Assembly (NCBI RefSeq): GCF_024055605.1
Contig: NZ_JAMXLX010000006.1
Location: 310,001-374,000, forward strand
From: Ciceribacter sichuanensis
GTDB taxonomy: Bacteria; Pseudomonadota; Alphaproteobacteria; Rhizobiales; Rhizobiaceae
Direction of reading: 5' to 3'
DNA: 64,000 bases
Part shown: positions 25,685 to 34,438 of the stretch, in pieces
How the letters are laid out: each line of letters starts with the position of its first letter
How positions within the stretch are numbered: position 1 is the first letter of the stretch
Translations under genes and position numbers: made by a program
The notes under the pieces: generated by a model
Databases searched by the model: none
The model's input: only the letters and a program-made list of their open reading frames with translations
Told to the model about the DNA's origin: nothing

Positions 25685-26521
25685 ATGTCGATCCGATTTC
25701 GTTTTCTGTCAAAACTCTACTTGATGACCGCCGCCTTCTTCCTATCTCTGGGCATTTTCATATCGGCGGATGCAGCCCAGAAGGAGCCTATTGCACCTGA
25801 GGAACGGCCGATGGATTTCATCCTGGTTCGTAGCGGGGACTGCAACGTCAGCTGCATTCAATGGATATCGGCCCAGGGCGCCATAACGCCGGGTACACCG
25901 AAACGTTTGAAGGCCATGCTGAAGAGCCTCAAGGGCCGAAAATTGCCGATCGTGCTTCAGTCAGTCGGCGGTGATGTGGACGCAGCGCTCGCAATGGGAC
26001 GCATGATCCGGGCGGCCGGTCTCGACACAGCGGTCGGCAGGACGCAGTTGAAAGACTGCCCAATGCTTGATGTCCGTTGCGTGGAAAAGATGGTCAGGAA
26101 TGGCTGGTCGGAAGGCGAGGTCACGTCCGCGAGTGCTTACTGTTACTCGGCCTGTCCATTTGTTCTCGCGGGAGGCACGGTCCGCGCTGCAGAAAACGGG
26201 GCCATAGGTCTCCATCAGGTAACAAACGGCAAGAAAAGCAGGGAGTACGGGACGGCGGCGCGCAGAAACCTGGATGCCATCTCGACGAAGTTCGATCCGG
26301 CCTTGAAACGCAAGCTTTCCGTTTACTTCAAGGAGATGGGCCTCAATGCGGAGGATATGTTCGTGATGATCGGAATGGCCGATCCGGACGGCATGTACCA
26401 GCCCGGGAGACGGGAAATCCTGAAGGCCGGCGTGGTCACCAAATTCAGTTCCTATTCCGACGAGCCCGGCTATGTTTTCACCCCGACTGCGCCGCAGCAG
26501 CCTGCCGCGGCGGCCGAGTGA
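25685..26521 (+). CDS. periplasmic ClpP/crotonase-like protein (COG3904)
   Basis: Start chosen at ATG 25685, with CGGGGGA before it, giving a signal peptide (YLMTAAFFLSLGIFISADAAQ). The 278-residue protein has a crotonase-like serine-protease fold: VLQSVGGDVDAALAMGRMIRAAG, then SASAYCYSACPFVLAGG with a Ser-Ala-Cys nucleophile region, and IGLHQVT with a possible catalytic His. The family is annotated as predicted periplasmic proteins related to ClpP. The substrate is unknown. Four to six Cys residues suggest disulfides. It is a single gene with an unremarkable 200-base gap downstream. Confidence 0.82.
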   Translation: MSIRFRFLSKLYLMTAAFFLSLGIFISADAAQKEPIAPEERPMDFILVRSGDCNVSCIQWISAQGAITPGTPKRLKAMLKSLKGRKLPIVLQSVGGDVDAALAMGRMIRAAGLDTAVGRTQLKDCPMLDVRCVEKMVRNGWSEGEVTSASAYCYSACPFVLAGGTVRAAENGAIGLHQVTNGKKSREYGTAARRNLDAISTKFDPALKRKLSVYFKEMGLNAEDMFVMIGMADPDGMYQPGRREILKAGVVTKFSSYSDEPGYVFTPTAPQQPAAAAE

Positions 26522-26725
26522 AACTTTCCGACTGGTCTGGCCGAAGACCGGACCGTCAGGCAACCGCCCTCGGATTGAAATCGACTGTCATGTTGTGATG
26601 GATGTCAACAATCTGCGGGGTTGCCAAGAAAGCTGACAGTCAATGCCCAAGGTGAGGGGAGGCCAGTCTGCACTCGCAGACGTGGTGCGAGCTGAAAGTG
26701 CAGGGCATCTGCGGCGAACGAGAGA

Positions 26726-28084
26726 TCAGCCGCGCACTGTTTCCTCCGCTGCAAGTGCGACCGACAGGAGGTGTTCGTCGGTATCAGGCAGGCCAGAGAG
26801 CAGGCAGCCGACGGGCATGCCGGCGTCGCCGGTGCCGCAGGGGATGGAAACGCCGCACCAGTCGAGGAAATTGCCGATCTGGGTGTTGCGCAGCGTCTTG
26901 CCATTGGCCGCGAAGAAGGCCGCATCGTCGGTGAGAAGGCTTTCTATGGTCGGCGCGACGTGAGGGAGCGTCGGGGAGAGGAGGATCTCTCCCGGCGTGA
27001 TGGAGCGGGCCATTTCGGTGATCATGCGCTGGCGGACCTGAAGGATATGGATGTAGTCGGGCGCGGTGATCTTCTGGCCGGTCAGTGAGCGCGAGACGAC
27101 GCGCTGGTCCATGCCGCGGGCGTCGTCGCCATGCAGCCGCTCGCGATGCAGCGCATAGGCTTCCGCGGTGACGAGCGCGCCCCTTTCGGCGATCATTTCG
27201 AACAGTTGCGCAAAGATCGGGAAGGCCTGCCGGCGGATGCGCGCGCCGGCCCTGGAAAGCCTTTCGAGCGTGACTTCGAAGGCTATGGCGACGCCGTCCT
27301 CGATGCCGTCGAAGAAGACGGTTTCCGGCACCACGAGCGACTGTCCCTCGAGCGTTCCTCTGACGACCTCGGAGGATGTCCGCCCGCGCATGGCGGCATC
27401 GATCCAGACCGCGTCCTGCACGGTGCGGCAGAGGGGCCCCAGTGCATCGAGGCTGGTTGCCAGCGGAAAGACGCCGTCCATTGCGTAGCGCCCGCGGGTT
27501 CCCTTGTAGCCGACAATGCCGTTGAAGGCGGCGGGGATGCGGATCGAGCCGCCCGTATCCGTGCCCATGGCGACTGGCACGAGGCCTGCCGCGACGGAAA
27601 CGCCGGCACCCGAGGACGAGCCGCCGGGAATGCGGGGAACGTCGGTGGAGGCGGGGTTCTTCGGCGTGCCGTAATGCGGGTTGATGCCGATGCCCGAAAA
27701 GGCGAATTCGCTCATGTTGGTGCGGCCGACGGCAATCATGCCGGCCCGTTTCAGCGTGGTGACGATGGCGGCATCCCTGGTTGCCGGCGGGTTCTTCGCC
27801 AGCACCGTCGATCCGGCCGTGGTGGTGAGACCTTCTATGTCGAAAAGGTCCTTCCAGGCGATCGGGATGCCGTCGAGAATGCCGAGCGAACGGCCCTCGG
27901 CGAGCCGCTTTGCCGATTGGTCGGCTTCGGCGAGCGCTCTTTCCGGCGTCAGTACGGTGAAGATCGACTGGTCCGGATGGGTGCGGATCGCATCCAGCGT
28001 CTCCTCGGCAAGCTTGCGCGGATCGAGCGCGCCCGTCTGGAGGAGTGCGGAAAGCTGCGCGACCGATTTGCCGAGGTGACCCAT
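26726..28084 (-). CDS. amidase-signature family hydrolase
   Basis: The 452-residue enzyme has the amidase Ser-cisSer-Lys triad elements: IAWKDLFDIEG (Lys), GGSSSGAGVSVAAG (cis-Ser) and [16 protein letters not shown] (nucleophile Ser). The longest frame begins with TTG at 28102. ATG 28084 (MGHLGKSVAQL) has AAAGGG seven bases upstream and is preferred. It is last in a four-gene minus-strand operon after a small protein, a CobW-type GTPase and a Cys-pair protein. The amide substrate is unknown. The metallochaperone neighbour hints at a metal-dependent partner, since amidases themselves need no metal. Confidence 0.88.
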   Translation of the reverse strand: MGHLGKSVAQLSALLQTGALDPRKLAEETLDAIRTHPDQSIFTVLTPERALAEADQSAKRLAEGRSLGILDGIPIAWKDLFDIEGLTTTAGSTVLAKNPPATRDAAIVTTLKRAGMIAVGRTNMSEFAFSGIGINPHYGTPKNPASTDVPRIPGGSSSGAGVSVAAGLVPVAMGTDTGGSIRIPAAFNGIVGYKGTRGRYAMDGVFPLATSLDALGPLCRTVQDAVWIDAAMRGRTSSEVVRGTLEGQSLVVPETVFFDGIEDGVAIAFEVTLERLSRAGARIRRQAFPIFAQLFEMIAERGALVTAEAYALHRERLHGDDARGMDQRVVSRSLTGQKITAPDYIHILQVRQRMITEMARSITPGEILLSPTLPHVAPTIESLLTDDAAFFAANGKTLRNTQIGNFLDWCGVSIPCGTGDAGMPVGCLLSGLPDTDEHLLSVALAAEETVRG

Positions 28085-28104
28085 ATCCATGCCCTTTTTC
28101 AAGT

Positions 28105-28326
28105 TTATCGGCCGACGAACTGCATCCAGCGCCGGACGAGATAGTTATGCTCGTCGATCGTGGTGTTCCACACCGCGATGGAATTGGCTCTTTGCCAGTA
28201 GGAACCGCCGCTGCGCAGCCCCTCCAGCAGCGAGGTCGCCGTGCCGAGCACCCGAAGCTTCGGCAGGCCGGCCGTTGCCAGCGCGGGCGTGGCGAGTTGG
28301 GACATCGCAGATCTGGATTTGCTCAT
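28105..28326 (-). CDS. small protein in the CobW-amidase operon
   Basis: A 73-residue frame with GC3-rich codon use like its neighbours. It lies nine bases after the CobW stop and about 20 bases before the amidase start. The C-terminal half (SGGSYWQRANSIAVWNTT, then a helix ending LVRRWMQFVGR) looks like a folded small domain. No signal peptide or membrane helix is seen. I do not recognise the family. Tight spacing and codon use are the reasons for calling it. Confidence 0.55.
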   Translation of the reverse strand: MSKSRSAMSQLATPALATAGLPKLRVLGTATSLLEGLRSGGSYWQRANSIAVWNTTIDEHNYLVRRWMQFVGR

Positions 28327-28335
28327 GCGCGCGGA

Positions 28336-29394
28336 CTACCGGTTCTGGCTCATTAACGGCGTCGGGCCATGGGCGGGTTCGGAGGAGGCGACCGCAAACG
28401 CTTCGAAGGACCGTTTCAACAACGTCGCGTCGAGGCCGTCAACAATAAAGACGATATGGGAACGGCGATCCTCGGAAGGCCAGCCGCCCATGTGAACCGG
28501 GGTGTGCACCAGATGCTGGACGCCGTGGATGGCGACGGGCCTGTCCTCCCCGGCGATGTTGAGGATGCCCTTCACCCGAAGCACGCGGTCGCCATGACGG
28601 TTGAGCAGCATGGTGAGCCAGATGCCGAAGGCGGTCCAGTCGATGGCGTGGTCGACGGTGATGACGAAGGAGCGGAAGGCGGCGCTGTGGGCCTCGCCGC
28701 TCGCCGTCACCAGTTCGCGGCTGTCCTCGCAGTAGAAGCCGCTGGCCGATTGCAGGCCGCTGCCACGGGTGGCCTCGGAGGAGGCGACGAGGGCGGCGAC
28801 AGAGAGAGCCTCGTCATGGACATCGATCACGGTCGCATCGGGATTGAGTTGCCGCAGGCGTTTTTCCAGCGCTTCGGTGGTCGCAGCGTCGGCGAGATCG
28901 GTCTTCGTCAGCACCAGCCAATCGGCGATGGCGGCCTGACGGTTGGATTCCACGTAGACGTCGAGATTGCCTTCGCCGTTCACCGCATCGACTGTCGTGA
29001 TGACGTTTCCGGGGCGGAAATGGTGGCGCAGGACCGGATCGGCCTTGATTGTGGAAAGCGTGGGGAAAGGATCGGCCAAGCCCGTGCTTTCGATCATCAC
29101 CCGCGAGAAGGCGGGGATCAGGCCGCGTTCGCGGCGCGAATGCAGATCCAGCAGGGCATCGACCAGTTCGCCACGAACGGTGCAACAGATGCAGCCGGAT
29201 TGCAGCAGCACCATGTTATCGTCGATCCGCTCGACCAGATGATGGTCGAGACCGGCCTCACCGAACTCGTTGATGAGAACGGCGGTATCGGCAAGGGCTG
29301 GATCGGCGAGCATCCGGCGAAGCAGCGTGGTCTTGCCCGAGCCGAGGAAGCCGGTCAGCAAGTTGACAGCTGTAAACTGTGGAATCTCAGACAC
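28336..29394 (-). CDS. CobW/COG0523 GTP-dependent metallochaperone
   Basis: The 352-residue G3E GTPase has Walker A GFLGSGKTT (about residues 15-23), a metal-binding CICC motif (SGCICCTVRGEL), an ESTGLADP switch segment, the NKxD-like TKTD (VLTKTDLADA) and a C-terminal CobW_C domain ending near HMGGWP. The CxCC group delivers zinc or cobalt to client enzymes. The start is GTG 29394, overlapping the previous gene. An imperfect parS-like palindrome is embedded in codons 6-11. No other metal gene is nearby, so the client is unknown. Confidence 0.9.
   Translation of the reverse strand: MSEIPQFTAVNLLTGFLGSGKTTLLRRMLADPALADTAVLINEFGEAGLDHHLVERIDDNMVLLQSGCICCTVRGELVDALLDLHSRRERGLIPAFSRVMIESTGLADPFPTLSTIKADPVLRHHFRPGNVITTVDAVNGEGNLDVYVESNRQAAIADWLVLTKTDLADAATTEALEKRLRQLNPDATVIDVHDEALSVAALVASSEATRGSGLQSASGFYCEDSRELVTASGEAHSAAFRSFVITVDHAIDWTAFGIWLTMLLNRHGDRVLRVKGILNIAGEDRPVAIHGVQHLVHTPVHMGGWPSEDRRSHIVFIVDGLDATLLKRSFEAFAVASSEPAHGPTPLMSQNR
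29362..29377 (-). promoter_or_regulatory. parS-like site inside the cobW gene
   Basis: The minus strand reads GTTTACAGCTGTCAAC, one base from the other parS sites and still fitting GTTNNCNGCNGNNAAC. It encodes codons for FTAVN, so coincidence with coding constraint is possible. Confidence 0.5.
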
Positions 29395-29719
29395 TTCGCT
29401 CAGTCTCCAACCGGGCGACGAGGCCCGGATCGAGCGGATCGCAGGGCCGGCCGATCATGCGTTCGGCGGCGGGCCAGAGATGGCCGAGATCCTCGACCAC
29501 CTCGTGCTTGCCGGTCTTGCTGGCGAGCAAGAAGGACGAGCCCTGCCAGTCGGAAAGCGTAAGCCCATAGGCTGCAAGGATGCGGTTTGCGGCAGCCACA
29601 CGGTTTGCCCGTTCCCGCCGGCGATCGATCCGCTCGACATTGCGGGTGAAGACGCCGGGCCTTGCCGCCGCATCAGACCAGTGTTCCGCGCCGCCAAGGA
29701 CACCACAAAGCGAGCACAT
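29387..29719 (-). CDS. small Cys-pair protein, first gene of CobW operon
   Basis: A 110-residue protein starting MCSLCGVLGGAEHWSD, with CxxC near the N-terminus plus His and Asp residues that could bind metal. A basic helix (RNVERIDRRRERANRVAAAN) follows, then WQGSSFLLASKTGKHEVVEDLGHLWPAAERM. ATG 29719 has GGAGGT nine bases upstream. The stop lies inside the cobW start, so the two are coupled. I do not know a named family. The position beside a metallochaperone suggests a metal-binding partner, which is inference. Confidence 0.75.
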   Translation of the reverse strand: MCSLCGVLGGAEHWSDAAARPGVFTRNVERIDRRRERANRVAAANRILAAYGLTLSDWQGSSFLLASKTGKHEVVEDLGHLWPAAERMIGRPCDPLDPGLVARLETERSV

Positions 29720-30331
29720 CCTGCTACCTCCGGGTTGGATGCGTCGGTCTGTCGAAGGCCGGCGCGGCTGCATCTTTCCTACCGAACTTGTTTTTTGCGC
29801 GGAAGGTGCCCGGCAAAGTCGTCGGCGATTTCGTTCATGGTAACGAATTTCACGCCCGGATGCTTGATCGTGCATGAAGAAAAGCTGTTCCGATCCCCTC
29901 AATGGCATAGCAGTTTGGTCGGTGATATCGACTAGGGCGGAAGCTCGAACAAGGTCGGTCGGGATGACTTTTATCATTTCGGGCGAGCGGAAAAAATGAG
30001 CTGGTTGGTTCTTCTGCTTGCGTCGGACGGTCGAAGGGGGAGAGCTTGTATATTGAAAATAAACAGAAAAATACGATTGTACAGCGTATTTCCCGGTATG
30101 GCGATGTCGCCAGCAAGCGTCATTTTCCGACGTTTCGGAACGCCTTGACACAAGAATGAACTAACTGGTACAAACAATCCTGTGCCGGGGATCGGAGCGT
30201 TGGAGGAGACCGCGCTTCGGGCTATCGCCGGGACGAATGGAATGGGAGTGTTCCGCGGGTTCTCAGTGGTCGCGGAACGGAGGGAATGGGCGAAGGCCCG
30301 TTCAGGCCCGTGTGACGGGTCCGGAGGAACA
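29720..30331. other. intergenic and leader region before the quinate-type operon
   Basis: About 610 bases without a supported gene. It contains an AT-rich patch (30040-30090), the promoter at 30145-30174 and a leader of roughly 150 bases. The leader includes a perfect 8-bp hairpin GTTCCGCG / CGCGGAAC (30250-30278). A frame open from 30182 is only an N-terminal extension of the permease gene. Confidence 0.5.
30145..30174 (+). promoter_or_regulatory. promoter and TetR operator of ABC-quinate operon
   Basis: The -35 TTGACA (30145-30150) and -10 TACAAA (30169-30174) are 18 bases apart. AACTAACTGGTACA (30159-30172) overlaps the -10 and matches the sequence before the dehydroshikimate dehydratase gene at 35597-35610 in 13 of 14 bases. 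Both are probably sites for the TetR repressor encoded at 34850-35554. Confidence 0.7.
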
Positions 30332-31000
30332 ATGTCGTACAGCCTCGATTTCTCGGTGGTCCTGGATCGCCTGCCGGAACTGCTTCTGGCCAGCCTTGCG
30401 ACCATAGGTCTGGCGATTGCCGGCATGTCGCTGGCAACGGTGATCGGCGTTCTCGGCGTCGTCGCCCGCCGCTCGCGGTTCAAGCTTTTGCGCGGGCTGG
30501 TGATCGGCTTCGTCGAGGTCATCCGCAACACGCCTTTCCTCGTGCAGATCTTCTTCATCTTCTTTGCGCTGCCGCAGATCGGCGTGAGGCTCAGCCCGAC
30601 TGTGACGGCCATCATCGCGCTGGCGCTGAACGGCGGAGCCTATGCCATCGAGATCATTCGCGGCGGGGTCGATTCCGTTCCCAAGGGACAGGTGGAAGCG
30701 GGGCTGGCGCTCGGCCTGCACCGCGCCCAGATCTTCCGCTACATCATCCTGAAGCCGGCTCTGCGGGCGGTCTATCCGTCGCTCACCAGCCAGTTCATCA
30801 TGCTGACGCTGACGACCTCGGTCTGCACGTCGATCGCGGCCTACGAGCTGACTTCGGTTGCCCAGAAAATCGAGGCGGATACGTTCCGCTCCTTCGAGGT
30901 CTATTTCTCCATCACATTGATGTACCTCGCCATTTCCGCGCTGATGATGGGCGTCTTCGCTCTCATCTCCCGCATTTCCTTCAGCTATCCGGTCAAGTGA
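30332..31000 (+). CDS. polar amino acid-type ABC permease, subunit 1
   Basis: The 222-residue inner-membrane protein is of the HisM/GlnP type with about five helices. The EAA loop is EAGLALGLHRAQIFRYIILKPALR, which contacts the ATPase. ATG 30332 has a perfect GGAGG five bases upstream; the upstream in-frame extension to 30182 lies in the leader. It is the first gene of an operon with a second permease, binding protein, ATPase and two quinate-pathway enzymes. The substrate may therefore be quinate, shikimate or a related acid rather than an amino acid, by context only. Confidence 0.92.
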   Translation: MSYSLDFSVVLDRLPELLLASLATIGLAIAGMSLATVIGVLGVVARRSRFKLLRGLVIGFVEVIRNTPFLVQIFFIFFALPQIGVRLSPTVTAIIALALNGGAYAIEIIRGGVDSVPKGQVEAGLALGLHRAQIFRYIILKPALRAVYPSLTSQFIMLTLTTSVCTSIAAYELTSVAQKIEADTFRSFEVYFSITLMYLAISALMMGVFALISRISFSYPVK

Positions 31001-31010
31001 GGCGACGATC

Positions 31011-31661
31011 ATGGCATCCATCGGTCCCAATGAATTGTTCTTCCTTATGCAGGGGCTGAAATGGACCCTGGCGCTGACCGTGATCGGCTTCATCGGCGGC
31101 GGCGTGTTCGGTCTCTGCGTCGCGCTTGCCCGTGTCTCGGAGAGCGCGCTGGTCCAGCGTGCCACGGCTGGCTACATTGCCGTGTTCCAGGGCACGCCGC
31201 TCCTGATGCAGCTTTTCGTGGTCTATTACGGTGTGGCGCTTCTCGGGTTGAATGTCGACGCATGGATCGCGGTCGCCATCGCCTTTACACTGCATGCCAG
31301 CGCCTTTTTGGGCGAGATCTGGCGCGGAGGCATCCAGGCCGTGCCGAAGGGCCAGACGGAAGCCGCCAATGCGCTCAGCCTGCACTACATCTCGCGGATG
31401 AAGGACGTGGTGCTGCCGCAGGCCTTCAAGATCGCGCTTCCCGCGACCATCGGCTTTCTGGTGCAGCTCATCAAAGGCACCTCGCTTGCGGCCATCGTCG
31501 GCTTCGTCGAGCTGTCGCGCGCCGGCCAGATCGTCTCGAACCAGACGTTCCGCCCGCTCACCGTCTTTGCGCTGGTCGGCCTCATCTACTTCCTGATCTG
31601 CTGGCCGCTTTCGCTCTGGGGCGCCGGCGTGGAAAAGCGGATGCAGACCGCAACCCGTTGA
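31011..31661 (+). CDS. polar amino acid-type ABC permease, subunit 2
   Basis: A 216-residue partner permease with five hydrophobic helices and the EAA motif TEAANALSLHYISRMKDVVLPQAFK. FQGTPLLMQLFVVYYG is typical of the HisQ/GlnP family. It begins ten bases after the first permease stop. A gap of about 95 bases, with a possible weak hairpin near the duplicated CGGAGAACCG segment, separates it from the binding-protein gene. It forms the heterodimeric channel in the inner membrane. Confidence 0.92.
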   Translation: MASIGPNELFFLMQGLKWTLALTVIGFIGGGVFGLCVALARVSESALVQRATAGYIAVFQGTPLLMQLFVVYYGVALLGLNVDAWIAVAIAFTLHASAFLGEIWRGGIQAVPKGQTEAANALSLHYISRMKDVVLPQAFKIALPATIGFLVQLIKGTSLAAIVGFVELSRAGQIVSNQTFRPLTVFALVGLIYFLICWPLSLWGAGVEKRMQTATR

Positions 31662-31755
31662 TACCTCTCCGTTTTACCGCATTTCCAAACGGAGAACCGC
31701 TTACACCTTTGCCCGGAAATGCATTTTTCATCAGCTTTGTAAGGAGGAGCAAAAG

Positions 31756-32610
31756 ATGAAATCCACAATAGGCCCGAACAAGACAGGTATGAAAATCGCG
31801 CGCCGCACCGTGCTCGCCCTGATGGCGGCGGCAGCCCTGCCGCTTTCGTTTCCCGCCGTTGCTCATGCCGGCACGGTCGAGGAAGCCAAGGCCAAGGGCA
31901 AGGTGGTGATCGGCATTCAGGGCGACAACTCGCCCTGGGGCTTCGTCAATTCGAGCGGCGTGCAGGACGGCCTCGATGCCGATATCGGCAAGGCGTTTGC
32001 GGAATCGCTGGGCGTTCAGGCGGAATTCGTGCCGCTCGCCGTCGCCAACCGTATCCCGGCGCTCGTCACCGGCAAGGTCGACGTGCTCTTCGCCACCATG
32101 GGCATGACCGCCGAACGCGCCAAGACCATCCAGTATTCCAAGCCCTATGCAGGCAACGTGCTCTCGGTCTACGGCCCGAAGGACAAGAAGATCGCCGGTT
32201 ATGACGATCTCGCGGGCGTCGCCGTTGGCGTGCCGAAGTCGAGCGCCATGGACACTGCGATTACCGCCGGCGCCGGCGACAAGGCCAACATCCTGCGCTT
32301 CGACGACGATGCGGCCAACATTCAGGCCCTGCTTTCCGGCCAGGTCGAGGCCGTGGGCGGCAACCAGTTCTACGGCGACCGCCTGAACGCCGCCGCCGCC
32401 GACAAGTACGAGCCGAAGTTCGATCTCGTCACTCTCTACAACGGTGCGGGCACGCGTCCCGGCGAGAAGGACTGGAACGAGGCCATCAACACCTTCATCG
32501 ACAAGATCAAGGCGGATGGCACGCTTGCCAAGATCTACGACAAGTGGATGAAGCGCGAAGTCCCGGCCTTCCCGGACTCCCTGCCCGACATCCCCTTCAC
32601 CGTGAAGTAA
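31756..32610 (+). CDS. ABC transporter substrate-binding protein, PAAT type
   Basis: The 284-residue periplasmic protein has a twin-Arg-containing signal peptide (KIARRTVLALMAAAALPLSFPAVAHA). The mature part matches family 3 solute-binding proteins: VVIGIQGDNSPWGFVNSSGVQDGLDADIGKAFAESLG, then VLFATMGMTAERAKTIQYSKPY. A strong GGAGGAG precedes the ATG. The ligand-binding Arg of true amino-acid binders is replaced or shifted here (the MGMTAERA region keeps an Arg), so specificity cannot be read. The operon context with quinate enzymes argues for quinate, shikimate or an aromatic acid. Confidence 0.9.
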   Translation: MKSTIGPNKTGMKIARRTVLALMAAAALPLSFPAVAHAGTVEEAKAKGKVVIGIQGDNSPWGFVNSSGVQDGLDADIGKAFAESLGVQAEFVPLAVANRIPALVTGKVDVLFATMGMTAERAKTIQYSKPYAGNVLSVYGPKDKKIAGYDDLAGVAVGVPKSSAMDTAITAGAGDKANILRFDDDAANIQALLSGQVEAVGGNQFYGDRLNAAAADKYEPKFDLVTLYNGAGTRPGEKDWNEAINTFIDKIKADGTLAKIYDKWMKREVPAFPDSLPDIPFTVK

Positions 32611-32622
32611 ACGGAGGTTTCC

Positions 32623-33384
32623 ATGCCGCAATCCGCCACCCAACAGGTTCCGCTGATCGCCCTCGAAGGGGTGGGAAAGTGGTATGGAGCCTATCACGCG
32701 CTGAAGAACGTCAATCTCACGGTTCGCAGGGGCGAGAAGATCGTCCTCTGCGGCCCGTCGGGTTCGGGCAAATCGACCCTGATCCGCTGCATCAACCATC
32801 TGGAGGAAATCCAGGAGGGACAGATCGTCGTCGAGGGCACGAAGCTCACCGATTCTAGCCGCGCCATCGACGCGGTGCGCCGCGAGGTGGGCATGGTGTT
32901 CCAGAGCTTCAACCTCTTTCCGCACAAGACGATCCTCGAAAACTGCACCCTTGCGCCGATGCGGGTGAAGGGTCTGGACAAGGCCGCCGCCGAGACCGTC
33001 GCCCGCAAATATCTGGAGCGGGTGCGCATTCTCGATCAGGCCGACAAGTACCCGGCCCAGCTTTCCGGCGGCCAGCAGCAGCGCGCGGCGATTGCGCGGG
33101 CGCTCTGCATGGAGCCGAAGGCGATGCTGTTCGACGAGCCCACCTCGGCGCTCGATCCGGAAATGGTCAAGGAAGTGCTTGACACGATGATCGGCCTTGC
33201 CCGTGACGGCATGACGATGATCTGCGTGACCCACGAAATGGGCTTTGCCCGGCAGGTGGCGGATCGCGTGGTGTTCATGGCGTCTGGCGAAATCATCGAG
33301 GAAGGACCGCCGGAGGAATTCTTCCGCGATCCGAAGCACCAGCGCACGCGCACCTTCCTCGGCGAAATCCTCGCCCATCATTAG
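32623..33384 (+). CDS. ABC transporter ATP-binding protein, PAAT type
   Basis: The 253-residue cytoplasmic ATPase is of the GlnQ/HisP family. Walker A is [10 protein letters not shown]-loop [13 protein letters not shown], signature [15 protein letters not shown], Walker [14 protein letters not shown] and H-loop [17 protein letters not shown] good ribosome site (CGGAGG) lies before ATG 32623, 12 bases after the binding-protein stop. It completes a four-gene importer. A palindromic repeat directly after its stop may separate it from the downstream enzyme genes or attenuate transcription. Confidence 0.95.
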   Translation: MPQSATQQVPLIALEGVGKWYGAYHALKNVNLTVRRGEKIVLCGPSGSGKSTLIRCINHLEEIQEGQIVVEGTKLTDSSRAIDAVRREVGMVFQSFNLFPHKTILENCTLAPMRVKGLDKAAAETVARKYLERVRILDQADKYPAQLSGGQQQRAAIARALCMEPKAMLFDEPTSALDPEMVKEVLDTMIGLARDGMTMICVTHEMGFARQVADRVVFMASGEIIEEGPPEEFFRDPKHQRTRTFLGEILAHH

Positions 33385-33487
33385 AGCATAATCCGACCGG
33401 AGTGAAACGAGGATCGATAGAATTATGCTTCAAATTAAAGAGCTTAGAGCGCCGATCTGATTCAGTCGGATCGAGCTGCGCTCTAAG
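33385..33487. repeat. palindromic repeat between importer and aroE-like gene
   Basis: AGCATAAT (33385-33392) pairs with ATTATGCT (33422-33429). CTTAGAGCG (33443-33451) pairs with CGCTCTAAG (33479-33487), with more pairing inside. It resembles the AGAGC-ended rhizobial intergenic palindromes and could act as a processing or partial termination site inside the operon. Confidence 0.6.
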
Positions 33488-33568
33488 GCCGGGACCCGAC
33501 CCCCGGACCATGAAACCCGGCGGGGGACCACCCCGCCCTCCTCCACGCCGAACGAACGGTTCTGGACC

Positions 33569-34438
33569 ATGACAGAGAAAACATCCTTTCGCGTCGGCCT
33601 GATCGGCGCCGGCATTCAGCGTTCCAAATCACCGGCGCTTCACATGCGCGAGGGTGCGGCCCACGGCCTCGACTACATCTACGAGATCGTCGACGTGACC
33701 GCCCGTAACCTGGCCGACAGCGCCCTTCCCGACCTGCTGGACGAGCTGGAGGCGCGCGGCTTTGCCGGCACCAACATCACCCATCCCTTCAAGCAGGCGG
33801 TCATTCCCTTCCTCACCGAGCTTTCGGACGATGCCCGCATGCTCGGTGCGGTCAACACCGTCGTCTTCAGCGATGGCAGGCGCATCGGCCACAACACCGA
33901 CTGGTACGGTTTCCACGAGAATTTCGTGCGCGGACTGCCGGATGTGAAGCTCGACCGTGCCCTGCTGGTGGGTGCAGGCGGCGCAGGTGTCGCGGTGGCT
34001 CATGCGGCGCTGAAGCTCGGGATCAAGCGGCTCGACATCTTCGACCGGGACCGGGCGCGGGCCGAGAAGCTGGCCGCCGACCTTAACGGACGCTTCGGCG
34101 CTGACAGGGCATTTGCGGTCGACGATCCCGCATCCTCCCTGCCCCATGCGGACGGGCTGATCAACGCCACGCCGATCGGCATGCTCGCCCATCCCGGCAT
34201 TCCGGTTTCGCCCGATCTTCTCGAGCCTCGCCACTGGGTGGCCGATATCGTCTACGTGCCGCTCGTCACCGAGCTTCTGGCTACGGCCAAGGCGAAGGGA
34301 TGCCGCACGCTGCAGGGCGGCGGCATGACGGTGTTCCAGGCGGTCGAGGCGTTTCGACTGTTTTGCGGCTGCGAGCCGGATGCGGAGCGCATGACCGCCC
34401 ATTTCAACGAAATCTGTGCCGCGGAGGGCAATGCATGA
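33569..34438 (+). CDS. quinate/shikimate 5-dehydrogenase, NAD-type
   Basis: The 289-residue AroE-family protein has SKSPALH for substrate binding, the catalytic Lys in NITHPFKQ, the catalytic Asp in NTDWYGF, the dinucleotide loop GAGGAGVA and a C-terminal [10 protein letters not shown]. After the second strand of the Rossmann fold the sequence is [10 protein letters not shown]. Biosynthetic NADP-dependent AroE has Asn-Arg-Thr at this point, and an acidic residue there favours NAD. Together with the catabolic neighbours this indicates oxidation of quinate or shikimate for growth. The stop overlaps the aroQ start (ATGA). Confidence 0.9.
   Translation: MTEKTSFRVGLIGAGIQRSKSPALHMREGAAHGLDYIYEIVDVTARNLADSALPDLLDELEARGFAGTNITHPFKQAVIPFLTELSDDARMLGAVNTVVFSDGRRIGHNTDWYGFHENFVRGLPDVKLDRALLVGAGGAGVAVAHAALKLGIKRLDIFDRDRARAEKLAADLNGRFGADRAFAVDDPASSLPHADGLINATPIGMLAHPGIPVSPDLLEPRHWVADIVYVPLVTELLATAKAKGCRTLQGGGMTVFQAVEAFRLFCGCEPDAERMTAHFNEICAAEGNA

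Noticed and set aside
29387..30151. 254-codon extension of the CxxC protein
   Set aside because: The ATG at 29719 has a strong ribosome site and homologous sequence starts there. The upstream part has no recognisable content.
31582..33381. Minus-strand open frame opposite the ABC genes
   Set aside because: Antisense shadow. The plus-strand frames carry the ABC signatures.
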